From the NCBI GenBank assembly GCA_030062745.1, contig CP099839.1:5503115-5567114 (forward strand): a stretch of DNA of 64,000 nucleotides, written 5' to 3'. Below are positions 1-25,978 of this stretch, one piece after another (the stretch's first letter is position 1; every line of letters begins with the position of its first letter). The stretch comes from Capitulum mitella (taxonomy: Eukaryota > Arthropoda > Thecostraca > Pollicipedomorpha > Pollicipedidae). The position numbers and the translations under genes are program-made. The notes under the pieces were generated by a model that ran no database searches, was not told where the DNA came from, and was given only the letters and a program-made list of their open reading frames with translations.

Positions 1-502
1 TGGGTGCCCATTACGTTTCATACGGGCAAACATTAGAGAGCCCCCTTGGCTGTTCGTCGTCACCAGGTCTTTGAGCGTTGTGCTGTAACGTCAAGCCAGG
101 AGAGCAGAGGTGAAGAGCTGCTCCCTCCGACAGAGGTCACAACAAGGTCATTGCGCTCATCCGTTAGGGCACATAGGACGTTTCCTTTTTCGAGAACCGA
201 GCGGTACCTTATATCCTCTATGCCTGCTGTGATGCACATCTCACTTTTTGAACTCTGACGTCACCTAGACGTATTTTTATTCACTCATGGTTATTTTGAT
301 TCTTTTGTCCTCTTGTTTTCAGCTTCTAAGTGCGTATGCAGCCATTGGACTTAAATTCAGCTCCTTTGGTCGTTGTTGTCTAGACGTGCTTCAAGATAAA
401 CATGCCACACTACACTACCGTAAAATATGAATTTTGAGAACTACTTGGCGTTTACAAATACAGAGTATGATCGACATTAATTTCAACCGTCTCCCCGATA
501 GA

Positions 503-666
503 TTCATGCCTTCAAACACAAGTTTCATTACAACAGCGTGTACGATGTGTCTGCAACAATGTGCTCAGAATCTGCAAGTGGCGATTCGACTTCGAATGGC
601 AACGCAGATTATGATGGTTTGAAAATGGCAGAGGAAGAGGCGGTAGAGCTAATATCGCCACCATAA
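503..666 (+). CDS. Possible last exon of an unrecognised upstream gene
   Basis: After a pyrimidine-rich stretch ending gatag (acceptor-like) one frame stays open to TAA at 664-666. It reads IHAFKHKFHYNSVYDVSATM, then CSESASGDSTSNGNADYDGL and KMAEEEAVELISPP. The acidic, serine-rich tail resembles the cytoplasmic C-terminus of a membrane protein. No homologue is recognised and no upstream exon is identified, so this is tentative. It would place a gene on the same strand 0.66 kb before ALLC. Confidence 0.3.
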
Positions 667-954
667 CAATAGCTGTGGCCGATCGCTATCGGCGTAAACA
701 AAGGACGATTTTCGAATTTCCGAGAAAATTAATACAGGAAGACCAGCGCAGTGCTGATCATCATACACGGCAACCATACGGCCATTTTCCGATGGTAACA
801 TTTTATCAGGTATTTTCAGCAGGTCTGTTTTAAAAAGGCAACCATTCTCAACAGTAATGTTGTCTTCAGTTTTCGCCTCAACCAATATGTTGGTCTGACC
901 TTGAAAAAGTACGTCAAAAGGTTGGAGCATGATTTTTTGGTCATTCTCTGTTCT

Positions 955-956
<2 letters not shown>

Positions 957-1037
<81 letters not shown>

Positions 1038-1052
1038 TCTCTCTCTCTCTCT
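957..1052. repeat. (CT)n microsatellite
   Basis: About 96 bases of almost pure CT (GA on the other strand), 280 bases before the ALLC start codon. It lies in a plausible promoter or 5' UTR intron. A promoter role is only a guess. Confidence 0.95.
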
Positions 1053-1330
1053 GCGTCTGTCTGTCTTTCTCTTCTATCCTTCAGACCGTGAGTGGTAGAT
1101 GTATGCTTCCCGCTCTCACGGCAATGTGGGCGCCAAGGCAAGTTTTCCAGACAGGAGCGGAATGATATCGTGAAGTCATGCTAACCATCCCCGTGGGCCT
1201 CAGAAGCTCCATTAGCGGGGCATGCCGTCCATCTTCGTCACTGTACCATGCACGAAAAGTCCTAAGGTCGCTCTTGAGGCCGCCGAACTAAGGCAGCGCG
1301 AACAGACAGCCATGCCGTCTGTTTCAGAAA

Positions 1331-15362
<14,032 letters not shown>

Positions 15363-16848
15363 CGCACTACGGCGGGACAGCGGCGCCCGACGATTGGCCG
15401 AGAGACGCCTGAACGGCCGGACGGCTTACAGAGGGGCAGCTGACGGCAGGATGCTTGAGGAATTTCACATATGTAGAGGGGCGTTTGAGTTGTCAGACAG
15501 CTCACAGTGGACGTCTGGGCCGTGTTCAGGGGATTTCGGGTGGAAACGACGGACTTACATCGCGCCTAGCTCCGTACTGCTGAACAGTTCGGATGATATG
15601 TTAACATTGTCGCAGTCAAAGTGGCCATGTACGTCGTTGGATGCTTCCTTGCGTTCAGACGTTTGGACGGTGGTCATCGGAAAGGTGTTGTGGTATGAAC
15701 TGCATTGAGACCATTCTCTATGTGCATCAAATACACTTCGGTAAGAGCACGGCACAGTTTGACTCGGAAAAATTTCGCAGTGAATTGGAGACCAGAGTTG
15801 GTCTTCGTTGGGACCACCTCGAGAGCTGGCCTCAGAATCTGTGACATTTGCTAACATTTTTACCTTGTTGGATTGCTAATGGTTGATAAAAGATGGTAAT
15901 AGATGCGTTGGTGCTTATGACTGTAGAAATGCGTTGTCAAGACTCAACTGGAATCGCGTTTCTGATCATCTGTTTCCACTCAAAGAACAGCGAAAGCATA
16001 TATGAATGTATACCTATTTCTGAAGCTTCTCAGATAAAAAATCTCACAAAGCCTGCATGTTAACTGGAACTCGGCGAGTCATTTTGTGTCATTCTTTCCT
16101 CGACGTGCGAACAATTTCGTTAAATATTGTCAGCTAAGTACCATTTTAGAAGTAAGCTCCGATTCTCTTTGCTTCACGATTTGGGCTGAGTGCCATTAGG
16201 CAGAGTGCCTGCCGGCGGCGGCAAGTAGGGAGATAAGGGCTCTTCTGAATGCTGATGTACTTCAGACAAGCCGCCCGGACTGCTGTCAGTAACCCGAAGG
16301 CGGAGGGCAGCAACATCCAGGCGTCGTGAACACACTTCCAATGCACTCCGTCATCTCTTACCATACGACAAAAAACTGACATGAGGATTATCTTAAATGA
16401 TGAATTCGGAGGTCAGAACTTCAGCTTGGTCAGATTAGTGGTTTCCGGTTTGTGAGTCCTAAATGTTTTTGATAATTCATTCAGCACGTGTCTTTTCGTG
16501 CTCTGGAATATATTTGAAACGTTATTTCTCTATGAAAGTTATGAATAAGATTTGTGTGTTTCCCCGCAGATTTTTGACTTGCAGTCTGAAAAACATGTGT
16601 TTTACCATATGCCGGAGCATCTGCATATGCATATGCATTAGCACGTGCATTTGGGAAATACGTTTGGCATGCTGCAAGCCATGTTAAAGTATACTTTAAT
16701 ACATATGTATATGTATATATATATATACATATCTTTATATATCAGTATGTATATATCGACATATCTGGGGAACGATTTGGCCCTGCAGTATTTTGATTTT
16801 CTCAAACGCAAATTTGACACGACAATCGGAAAGGGGGTGATTTAAGAA
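15363..16848. other. Sequence after ALLC
   Basis: Presumed 3' UTR and intergenic DNA. No canonical AATAAA was seen close to the stop. AT-rich dinucleotide stretches (atatatat) at about 16705-16745. No further gene supported. Confidence 0.55.
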
Positions 16849-18124
16849 ATGAAGCATGTGTTAGTTGGCCTCATCTTTCTTTGTTCAAAAATGATTCATG
16901 TCAGCGACGCAGTGAAGATGAATAAATTCGCACACCTTTTCGTCGACAGACCATGTATTTTCTTTGATGAATCCGTTTCACAAATGTGTAAGCCAAGCGT
17001 GCACACAATGTTGACCTCGACATCGGCCGGGTCGGACGCAATTTCAGCCTCGGAGTCTGCCTTCAGTGACGCAAAGGAAGGACTCACGCATTCGTTAACC
17101 GTCACTGAACGGAAGAGGCAGCGCTCCGTGGGAGAGATGATTAGAGCGCTAGAGAACAAAAGGAAAAGGATAACATCGCCATCGCAACAGTCCCAAGCAA
17201 ATGAAAAAGACAGGGACATCTTGGACGAAATCAAGACCATGATAGAGTCACCCATCCGAACCGCCGTCTCGAGCCTATGGAGGACGACTGCGGCAAAACT
17301 AACGTCGGACGAGACCAGATTTGAAAAAAAACTAGAAAGCGCAGTCTTTGATCGGGACGAGCACATCGAAAGACTACAAGAAAACTGAATGACTGCAAAA
17401 AAAAACAACTTGAAGCACAAGAGAATCGAGCTGAAGAACTTGAACGCCAAAACCGCTCTGTAAATCTCACTATGACCAGTGAACGATTTGGCAAACAGAG
17501 TCAAGGAGCAGATATCGAGAGCATGGCGATCTCAGCGCTGCGTGAGTGTTGTCGGACGAAGGCCATCAACAAGGCCGATTTCTCCATCATTCACCGCTTG
17601 CCCAGAGACAATACTGTCATCTGTGCGTTCAACGACAGGAAACTGCGCATTGAGCTATACGAAGACCGAAGGAGAATGGTGAAAGAAATCAACTTCAAGA
17701 AAAAGGCGTACCTAAACGAGTCCCTCACGAAAACCAAGCAGGCCACCAGAATCAACTTCTCCAGCTCAAGCGAGAGAAGAAACTCTGGACAACGTTAACG
17801 TCCAGAAAACGGTATCCCGTTAGCTTAGGTATCCCCGTTTTCAAGAGCCACGGGGATTCCCCGCCTGTTAAGGTGTACTCCGTTCAGCTGAAGAGCAGTG
17901 TCATGTGCGGGACGCCTCAGGCGCGGGCTGCGGCGGGCCGCGCTGACACCGCAGGGACGCGCCCAGGATCTGGGGGTCGGGTACCCGCCACTGATGAGCC
18001 CGTTGGCCGCACCTCGCTCAGTGGCACGGCGCCCGCGGCTGTGCCGAGATCCGGTGCCTCATCATCCGGGTCAGCTTGTGACGGCTGCTGTGACGGCCAC
18101 TGGCGCGGCGCCGGCTGCAGCTGA
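16849..18124 (+). pseudogene. LINE ORF1 (RNA-binding, coiled-coil) remnant
   Basis: A charged helical segment (SVGEMIRALENKRKRITSPS; DILDEIKTMIESPIRTAVSS) is followed by a segment with RRM/CTD-like features of LINE ORF1 proteins: 'FSIIHRLPRDNTVICAFNDR', 'AYLNESLTKTKQATRINF', and, after a frame change near 17755, 'LWTTLTSRKRYPV' and 'SPPVKVYSVQLKS'. One stop falls near 17388 and the frame resumes by about 17400-17472. The last 80 codons (from about 17890) switch to a very GC-rich Ala/Gly/Ser/Pro tail, unlike the rest. Family assignment of ORF1 is by general resemblance. Confidence 0.65.
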
Positions 18125-19193
18125 GCTGGCGGCTGGCCCTTCATTCGGCGGGTCGTCGCCTGCGGAGCTGGCGGCTGCCTCGGCTCCGGCGGCTGCCGTG
18201 GCGGCTGGCGATGCACCTGCCGATGCGACGGTCAGTCGTCGCGAGCGCGGTGCGGCAGCCGCTTGACCTGCGCCGTATCGACTGGTTCATAGCGGCTGGT
18301 AAGAATGCTCTTTGTTTTACAATGCACAAGTGCTGCGAGTTCGTTCATGTTTGTCCGTGTCACCTTTCCGTTTCCGTGCTTTTATTTCACTTCTGATTAG
18401 GAACTGTTGTTCAAATACTTCAAATCCCGTTTGGCCCAAGACGGCGTTTTCATTAGTTTCAGCGTTCCATTAATTTTACGTTATTTATTATGGCATATTA
18501 TTTTATTTAATATAATTATTCAGCATTAATCACACATTTCAACGTAGCTGGGGTGTCACAGTGCACCGACGCCTGACTGAAATAACCTGACCGCACGCTG
18601 ATACGTCGGCTGCCGGGGCGCCGGCTGCCGGCGCAGCTGTTTCGGTCAATCGTCACGGCGGCGCACGGCTTTAGGATTAACGTGTACGCTGGCCGTAGGA
18701 GACTGTTACCGTTCTGCCAAACGTAGTAAGCGTATTTCCCATGAGTACCTTTGCTGACGTGGTCCTCATTAGAATTCGTCCATCGTCGCTTGAAACCATA
18801 GTCGCAACTGTCTTGAATATGATGTTTAGCTTTGAGTTTCCCTTCATGAGCTGAGGTGTAAAATTTGTTGAATTTATTGTAGCTAGTTATTGTTTGCGTT
18901 ATCGCGGCGATGTGCTCCAAGGACCGCGACTGGCGTGACTCGGAAGTGATAGTTGACTTGATGCCACGTGCCAAATGCAAGCAACTTAAAAAAAACGAGC
19001 CGCCGCCGCCGACCATTGTAGGAACCTGGATCAAAAGTGTTCTGTCTGTGCCTTGTGCGTCGCACACGCGCGGACAAACACGCACGTTCTATACACATAA
19101 GCAAACGTATGCATAATCACAAATGCGTACTCACTCGGATACTTATACACCTTACTTCAGTGAGGCGAAATCACTAGATTCAAAATTATGCCC
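18125..19193. other. Segment between LINE ORF1 and endonuclease
   Basis: A GC-rich start (18125-18270), then AT-rich sequence. It may belong to the LINE or be a separate insertion. The last 50 bases read into the endonuclease frame (SLDSKLCP, then LNVRGLGS after the inserted element is removed). Confidence 0.45.
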
Positions 19194-20419
19194 TTAACCC
19201 GCGCACGACCGTCGGTCCGTCCCGAACATCGGCGACTGGGGGGGGGGGCAGTTGACTGCCCCCCTCTAACTCGCGAACGGTTGGTCGCACGATAAAAATA
19301 AGCATACCGTTCGAAAGCCTGTGACAAGAAGAGCTCGAAACTGGTCTCATTTTTAGTTTTAGATAATATGTAAGCAATTTACGCCCTATATATGTTTTCT
19401 CATAGCCGACTGCATGAGACCGAGAAATGTCCTGAATCTCAAGGGCTGTGACTAATAACGCATAGGTAAAGGCACCAGCGCACAAGTAAATGTCCGCGGA
19501 TGCCGATACACGTCTAATTTACTCAGATTTGTTCAATATATACGCCGAAACATTGAGTTAAAGACACCGTAATTCTCCCGGTCGGCCATCAGCGTGCGCC
19601 GCTGCCGTATGCGGTACCAAATTGACGGGAACTAATTTTGGCGTTCCTTTATTTTCGCGAAAAAGGACAATCTATGTCAATTTTATTGATCTTTGTGGTT
19701 CTTGTGATGGTTTCTCATGCTTAAATTTTGGGAAAATTGATTAGTTGCCAGTCTACAAAGTTGGCGGAGCTTTATTCGCGAGAGCCTATTTATTTCCAAA
19801 ATATGCTACTTTTTCAAACTTTTTGAGGTTCCTGGTATTAATTACGTCTGTGCAAGTTAGTTCTGGCATTTTCTACCCATTCTGAGTAGTTCATCGTCGA
19901 TTTTGCCGGTGGTACATTTTGGCCCACTACAGTTATTCGTGACCTGACCTCAGGTCAATGGCTGGAGGTCACTGATACTTTGCCCAATGACGGTAACTAG
20001 ATGTCTGCTTCACTCCACACTAACAATGTTATGGAATATTCCGTCCATTTCTGAAAAAAACGGCGATATGTCTTAAAAATGGGCTTGACCTTAGGTCAAT
20101 GACCCGGAAAATTCCGAAAAATTTGAGATAGCAGATTTGTTGCATCTATGACGGTCACTGCTCTCTGAAAGTATTATTGAGATATCTTGTTTTGCGAAAA
20201 AAGTTAGAGGGCGCTAAACTTTTTTTGACATAGGTCTGTTTGACCTGACCTAGGTCAGGCACCTGACGTGACCTGAGGTCAAAATTTTGACACGAGACGT
20301 AAAATTGATGGAGCAAAAGGTACATAAAGTTTCGTGGCTCTGTGTTTGTTGGTTCTCTCGCAATGCCAGCAAAACCTCAGGGGGGCAGTCAACTGCCCCC
20401 CCAGTCGGGGACGGGTTAA
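19194..20419 (+). mobile_element. TTAA element family I, copy A
   Basis: Bounded by TTAA at 19194-19197 and 20416-20419, 1226 bases with both. The left end is TTAACCCGCGCACGACCG; the right end, reversed, is TTAACCCGTCCCCGACTGG. Just inside each end lies a G-run joined to the near-palindrome CAGTTGACTG and a C-run. No coding. The same sequence recurs at 32632-33693 (same direction) and 59795-61041 (opposite). TTAA targets and CCC termini suggest piggyBac kin; Kolobok also uses TTAA and cannot be excluded. Its insertion splits the LINE endonuclease frame at a single TTAA. Confidence 0.88.
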
Positions 20420-21130
20420 ATGTCAGAGGCTTGGGAAGCCAATTTAAGCGTAGAGGTGTAAAACAGTACGTGAGAGAAATGAACTGCAATATTATCTTCC
20501 TCCAAAATACACATTTAACAAAAGAAAAGCAACCTTTTTCGATCCATTTTGGAAAGGCAAATCAGAACATTCATGCTATACTAACAACAGCAGGGGTGGT
20601 TTATTCTTGTTCATAGGAACCTGCAGCATAATGCTCTTTTTAAATTCGCTTGTGATGAAGGAAACTACGTTATCTTAGGATGCAAAACTGGTGCAAATAC
20701 ATATGTGCTAGGAAAAATATATGGCCCAAATAGAGACCAGTCGTTTGGATTTCTATGCCCGTTTGGAGGACCTTCTAACCAATTGCGAATGTGACCACGG
20801 GATTCTTGGAGGATATTTCAACATTATTATGGATGCGAAAAAAGATAGGCTTGGTTACGCTCCCGAAAACAATGTGAATGGCAGGAAAAATTGATTTTAT
20901 TCGGTAGTAAACATAAAATTATAGATTTATGGAGACATCATAATCCCAACGAACAGCAGTCAGTTGGGATTATGGATGAGATCAACTCCAAATAAGGGAG
21001 CCGGATTAAACATGTTTTTTAAGTCATCATCTTTCAAGTCTATGCCGTAATGCTCAAATTATTCCTAGTTATCGAACAGACCATAGGGAATATCACGAAT
21101 TTTGCGGATCGACGAACCCCAACGAAGCCC
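20420..21130 (+). pseudogene. LINE ORF2 endonuclease domain remnant
   Basis: Starts 'LNVRGLGSQFKRRGVKQYVR', then EMNCNIIFLQNTHL: the usual apurinic-endonuclease-like opening (NVRGL, FLQETHL), with Glu of the QET box replaced by Asn. Later pieces in other frames include 'YVLGKIYGPNRDQSF' and 'GILGGYFNIIMDAKKDRLGY' (family: GGDFN, with Asp changed to Tyr). At least two frame breaks. Confidence 0.8.
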
Positions 21131-21589
21131 TAGTTTATGGAAATTTAATGAGTCGCTTCTTAATGACGAGGAAGGCATAAACGTCGTGAACAAGCGCATT
21201 GAAGAAACAATAGAGCTATACGCTCTATTTGCTTACTCCTCAAATTTCTTGTCAGATGTTTGTAATGACTAAATTCTTTAATTCTTGATTAATGATGGCT
21301 TATTTTACGAAACATTATAATTAAATAACCGTGGAGAAACTGCATAGTTTTCCAAACCAAAAACAAAAAGAATGAAATGAAAGGAAAGGGAACTTATTAC
21401 GCGAGTAGCTAATGCCCATGCAACATTTTGCCGTGCAAAATCTGAAGAATACGCTTCCATCCTAAGTGGATTAAAAAAGAACTTGAAAACATTAGAAACC
21501 TCACAATCGGTGACCTGATCGTGCGTTCTAGAAATGAGTGGTATGAACAAGATGAAAAATCTTCTACATGTTTTTTTTGGTCTGGAAAA

Positions 21590-22760
21590 AAGAAATGCAG
21601 CGAGAAAATCGATTTCTGTTTTCAAGTTGGTCAACAGAGAGTAACGGAACTTGCCCAATACTTGGAAACTGCTCTGGTGATTTATCAAAGAAATATAACA
21701 AGGTGCACTTTATGCCATCAACCTTTAATAATTCTCTTAACAAAAACATCGCATCATCATTAAGCACCGAAGAAGGTATGCTTCTAGACCGGCCGTTATC
21801 CTTTAAAGAGTTAACAGTAGCACTGCAAAGTATGAAAAGGGGCAAATCGCTCGGTTCGAGTGGTTATACGTCATGCTTCTTTAAGTATTACTGGAACGAA
21901 TTAGGACCTGTCGTGTACAGAACATTTGTTTTCTGTTCCCAGACGGATGTGGTGAACATCTGTCTGAGAACAGACTACGACAATTACATAATGAGGAAAT
22001 TTTTGAAATATATACTGAGACGGCAATCACATAAGGAGGGTATTATTGCAATGATACCAACAGCCGGTAAGCCCCCCGATGACATAAAGGCATGGCGCAA
22101 AATCACATTGCTAAATGTTGATTTCAAAATTACATCAGCCGCAATCACGGCCAGGCTGCAGCGCGTCATGGACCAGCTTATTAACCCATGTCAGACGGCA
22201 TATATCAAGGGACGTTATATTGGAGAAAACACGCGTTTAATTTTGGATGTCATTAGCAGTTTTTCATTGAGAAAGAGGTCTGGGTTGATCTTGTCAGCTG
22301 ATTCGAGGCGGCCTTTGATTCGTTATCATGGGAATTTATTTCTCGAGTGCTAAACAATATAATTTTGGGCCACACCTCAGGAATTTGATGTTTATTGTAC
22401 CTAAATACCGAAAACTTGTCGAGGATTATTCTCAACGGCTACCTGATGATAAAATTTACTTCAAATGCGGTATATGACAGGAATATCCGGTCTCGGGCTA
22501 TCTTTTTAACCTGGCAGTTAACGTTCTTGCGATCCAAATAATGCAATGGAATCTCTTAAGCGGCATTCAGTTATCAGAAAACAATGAAGTTCGAATATTA
22601 CAGCATGCGGCGATACTGTCCTGTTCCTTGGTAGTTCAACTGCATGCATGCAGGGCGCGCTGGACGCGTTGAATGCATTCTCCGCATTTTCTGGTTTAAG
22701 ACTTAACATAGGAAGAATATCATGCCTCCCACTTGGCGCCCCAAATCAAAACGGCACTGA
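21590..22760 (+). pseudogene. LINE ORF2 reverse transcriptase remnant
   Basis: One frame is open for 261 codons (21568-22353), with 'KRGKSLGSSGYTSCFFKYYW', 'HKEGIIAMIPTAGKPPDDIK', 'AWRKITLLNVDFKITSAA' and 'NPCQTAYIKGRYIGENTRLI'. These match RT blocks 1-3 of the L1/Tx1 group. The active-site block reads 'CGDTVLFLGSST', where YADDTVLF is expected, in another frame. Not functional. Confidence 0.88.
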
Positions 22761-23520
22761 GAGCAACGTCGGCATTAAATGGGTGTAACAGATGACGATT
22801 TTAGGAATAATGTTCTCAACAGTAATGATAACATAACGCAGATAAATATTGAGCCAAAGTTGCTACATATAGAAAAGGAGATCACACAGCGGCGAAGAAG
22901 AAAACATACCGCCTTAGGAAAAATTACGGTGATAAAGTCTCTGCTCATTTCTCAATTAATTCATCTGTTCACCGCGTTACCAAACTTACCCCCAAGAATT
23001 TCAAGCACACCGAGCGTCTCTTCTTTTTTGTGGGGCTCCAAGCGAGACCCCTCATGCGTACCAAAGTAGTTTAAAATTACGGCGGTGGTGGGATGCGCAT
23101 GGTTGATGTACAGGCATTTGTAAAAAAGTTTAAAACTTACCTGGCTAAAGAGATTGGTAACTTCAGATGTCGTGTGGGCACTGTTAGCTGCAAAGGAACT
23201 GCCACGCATTCAAAGTATTTTGTGCTTGGGAAGCAAAAAGTTGGAAAAGACCAACACCCACACAAAAAATCCTTCTGGGAAGACGTTCTGGAAGCCTTAA
23301 CTTGTTTCAGCCTTCATCACGTGTCTTGCATGCCTCAAATCCTCTTCGAAACCATCTGCCTGACCATACAAAACTGAAGAACGCGATCATAAGCGACAGA
23401 AAAGGCCTTCGATTTCTTGCCGACCCAGCAGACGCGAACACTCGGCTTTTGCACACAAAACAAACCTTAGAAGACAAATTTGGAACAAGAATGACTTTCT
23501 TACGTTATGAAGGCTAGTTG
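22760..23520 (+). pseudogene. LINE ORF2 C-terminal remnant
   Basis: Contains 'LGKITVIKSLLISQLIHLFT' and 'MRMVDVQAFVKKFKTYLAKE', typical of the region after RT in L1/Tx1 elements (GKI.VIKSL; G..MVD...F). Several frame breaks. Weaker traces may continue to about 24200. Confidence 0.75.
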
Positions 23521-24325
23521 AGAAGTCTGCCCCAGTGCACGAAGGCAGTAACATCCAGTAAAGTCGCAAAACCCATCGTGCCATTAAGAAAAAGTCTTGT
23601 AATGAACCACCCTAAATTTTCACGCTTAGCCTATGACGCATTCTTAGTCTCTAGGCAATGATCGAGCAAGCAAACGTCAGAGAGAGGAATGGATGAGAGG
23701 CATTGAATGGTTCGAAGAGAACAGCTTTGTAGAAGTAATAAACGCAACACATTCAACCCGCATGATAATTTTCCGCTACAGACTTAAAAATCGCATCTTA
23801 AAACTAACAGATACTTGAAAATAATTCATGCGAAACATTATGATAATTGTACATTCTGTCAAGTACAGTATGAAACCCTAGCTCATTTGTAGTGGAAATG
23901 CTCTCGACTTCAAGCCTGAGTTAAAAGCCTATTTCGTTACCAAAAGGACTTTATGATAGACGCCAAAACCTGGTTCTTCCCAGCTGACTAAGAAGCAACA
24001 GAAATCCTTATAATCTCATAAGTAAAGCTCATTATCTGTGAATCACGTTATGCAGATACTCTACCCACTGTTGCTCACATAAAATACAAACTGAAACGTA
24101 AAGCCGAAAAAGAATATCTTTCGGCAAAAATCGTTCATAAGCAGGATTCATTCGGAAAGAAAGGAGGATCCTTGAAAAATATGTGCATGCTGACGGACTA
24201 ACGAGCAACTCATAACCAGCGTCAGATATTGACCATGATTAGTGAACACTTTCAGTCACTGCATGTAATATGCGCGCACACACATACACATTCGGAGACG
24301 CAAGACACTCGATCACACTTGCGCC

Positions 24326-24326
<1 letters not shown>

Positions 24327-24368
<42 letters not shown>
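24327..24368. repeat. (CA)n microsatellite in the LINE 3' region
   Basis: About 42 bases of CA with further CA-rich sequence to 24430. Confidence 0.95.
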
Positions 24369-24370
<2 letters not shown>

Positions 24371-24599
24371 CTCAGTGTACCCACACATACACACACATAT
24401 GCACTCGCACCCATACGCACACACATTCATGCATCAATGGCAAATATGTGCACCAATGGCGAATATCTCTTATGCCATTTTTGAAGTATGTTTTGTTTGT
24501 GAATGTCGTGTCATACTTGAATTTAGCAAGTACTGACAGCTGATGGTGTACAGTGTATTATACTGTCTTGAGTTGTCAATAAAGATCATTCACAAAAAA

Positions 24600-25169
24600 G
24601 GAAGCGTTCACACAACATAGGCGAGATACAGCAACAGTAGACAAAACGACAGCAAAAAAGGGCAGGCCGTGATCGAGACAAATCAGAGCTCGAGGACTGT
24701 CAGGCCCGCTGAATCCCTTGCTATTGTGTCCGTTACTTCTGAACGATGTCGACGTTCCTACAGTTTGAGATGTGAAAAACTACAGATGCATGTGATGACG
24801 TCACAGTGCTCGACACACCAAACTTGGCGCCTGTTAGAACTCTTCCCGACATCGCAATACGGTTTGATTGAAAACAGTGTAAAACAACGCCAAGAAATAT
24901 AACATAGGGGTATGGTTTACTTTAGAGGCAGTGCTTCTCTAGATGTTTGTTATCAATCAGAACTCAACCTTTCAAGCGAACGGCATATGACAAAAATATT
25001 CCCGCTCGGTGCCAGGAATAGAGTCTATTCCCCTGTTGTTTTTTTTTTGTTTTGGTATCCCTCCTATAAAAGACCTCGGCGAATTGATGTAATTTCCCAG
25101 GCTCGAGCGGAAATATATGTTATTATTTGCTCAAGACAGCAAAAGTATTAGCACGCACCGTATAGATGA
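24600..25169. other. Unannotated spacer
   Basis: No gene or repeat recognised. Confidence 0.5.
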
Positions 25170-25660
25170 ACCTGGGCTAAGATTGTTGTCGCAGTGCTTT
25201 ATAAAACTGGGTGAAGGAAAAAGTCTGCGGTCAAAACGTTAATCTACAAATGTTGAACCACACACTAGAGATTCCACTGAACTTCATTCGCTGTGAATAA
25301 TGACTTTGACGCTGATTGTTTCATTTCAAGTTTGCTGCGCATGTTCAGGGAATAGCCCACTTGTAATTCTGAAGTACAGCCTTTATCTGTTCGTTGTCTT
25401 TTGTATTGGAAGGAAAAACGTTTCAGGTCAGTCAACAAAGAACACATGACGGATGATGACCAGCAGTAGAAGTTGCCAATGGTGACGTGGTGGCAGCCGC
25501 TGATGTAACGCACGACTGGTGACGACAATGATGACTCGACTGGTGACGACTCAGGTTGCATATCTGATGGTCCTGGCAAACTGGATTTCCGTACCACCCT
25601 AAACGCAGACATCATCAGAATTGCAGTTGCAACGGCATGTGGGATTTTCGGGCAGATGTT
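25170..25660 (-). repeat. Left arm of a large inverted repeat
   Basis: Its reverse complement matches 28010-28520 closely, for example around 'cctgagtcgtcaccagtcga', 'ggttcaacattt' and 'ttcacccagt'. Together with the short-unit array that follows, it forms the left half of a foldback structure. An open frame on the minus strand (25265-25663) has no recognised product. Confidence 0.75.
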
Positions 25661-25674
25661 CATCGGACTTAAGT

Positions 25675-25978
25675 TCAGAGGGCGACAGTTCGTCGGGTTC
25701 GTAAGGACAAAAATTCTTCGGACAAAAGTTCGTCTAGGGCAAAGTCCGTCCTGCGAAAGTGTGCATGGACAAAGTTTGTTCAGGACAAAACTTCGTCAAG
25801 GACAAAAGTTTGTCTCGCTAAAGCTCGTAGGGGACAAAAGTTCTTCTAGGACAAAAGTTTGTACAGGAAAAGTTTGTATAGGAGATAATTTCGTCTGGGA
25901 CAAGAGTTCGTCCAGGGCAAAAGTTCGTCTCGCAGGAATTCGTTTGGGACAAAAGTTCGTCTAGGGCAAAAGGTTAGG
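25675..25978 (+). repeat. Short-unit degenerate array, left
   Basis: About 15 degenerate copies of a 17-22 base unit, gacaaaagttcgtctaggg, all on this strand, ending in aaggttaggttag. The inverse array lies at 27330-27890. Confidence 0.85.

Larger units (their letters stand above)
16849..24599 (+). mobile_element. Decayed LINE of the L1/Tx1 type, interrupted by a TTAA element
   Basis: Remains of a two-ORF non-LTR retrotransposon in order: ORF1-like protein, endonuclease, reverse transcriptase, C-terminal part, and a 3' tail ending with AATAAA and an A-rich end near 24599. RT wording such as 'LINPCQTAYIKGRYIGENTR' and 'GLRLNIGRISCLPLG' and the C-terminal 'GMRMVDVQAFVKKFKTYL' are typical of the L1/Tx1 group. 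Reading continues only by changing frame several times, and the ADD catalytic box reads CGD, so the copy is dead. The 5' limit is uncertain, and the roughly 1 kb between ORF1 and the endonuclease is not clearly LINE. A family I TTAA element (19194-20419) sits exactly at the start of the endonuclease. Confidence 0.85.

Noticed and set aside
649-930. Minus-strand 93-codon open frame before ALLC
   Set aside because: Balanced composition but no recognised family, no splice context and it abuts a microsatellite.
941-1165. Open frames through the CT tract
   Set aside because: Produced by the dinucleotide repeat (SLSLSL/RERERE); not coding.
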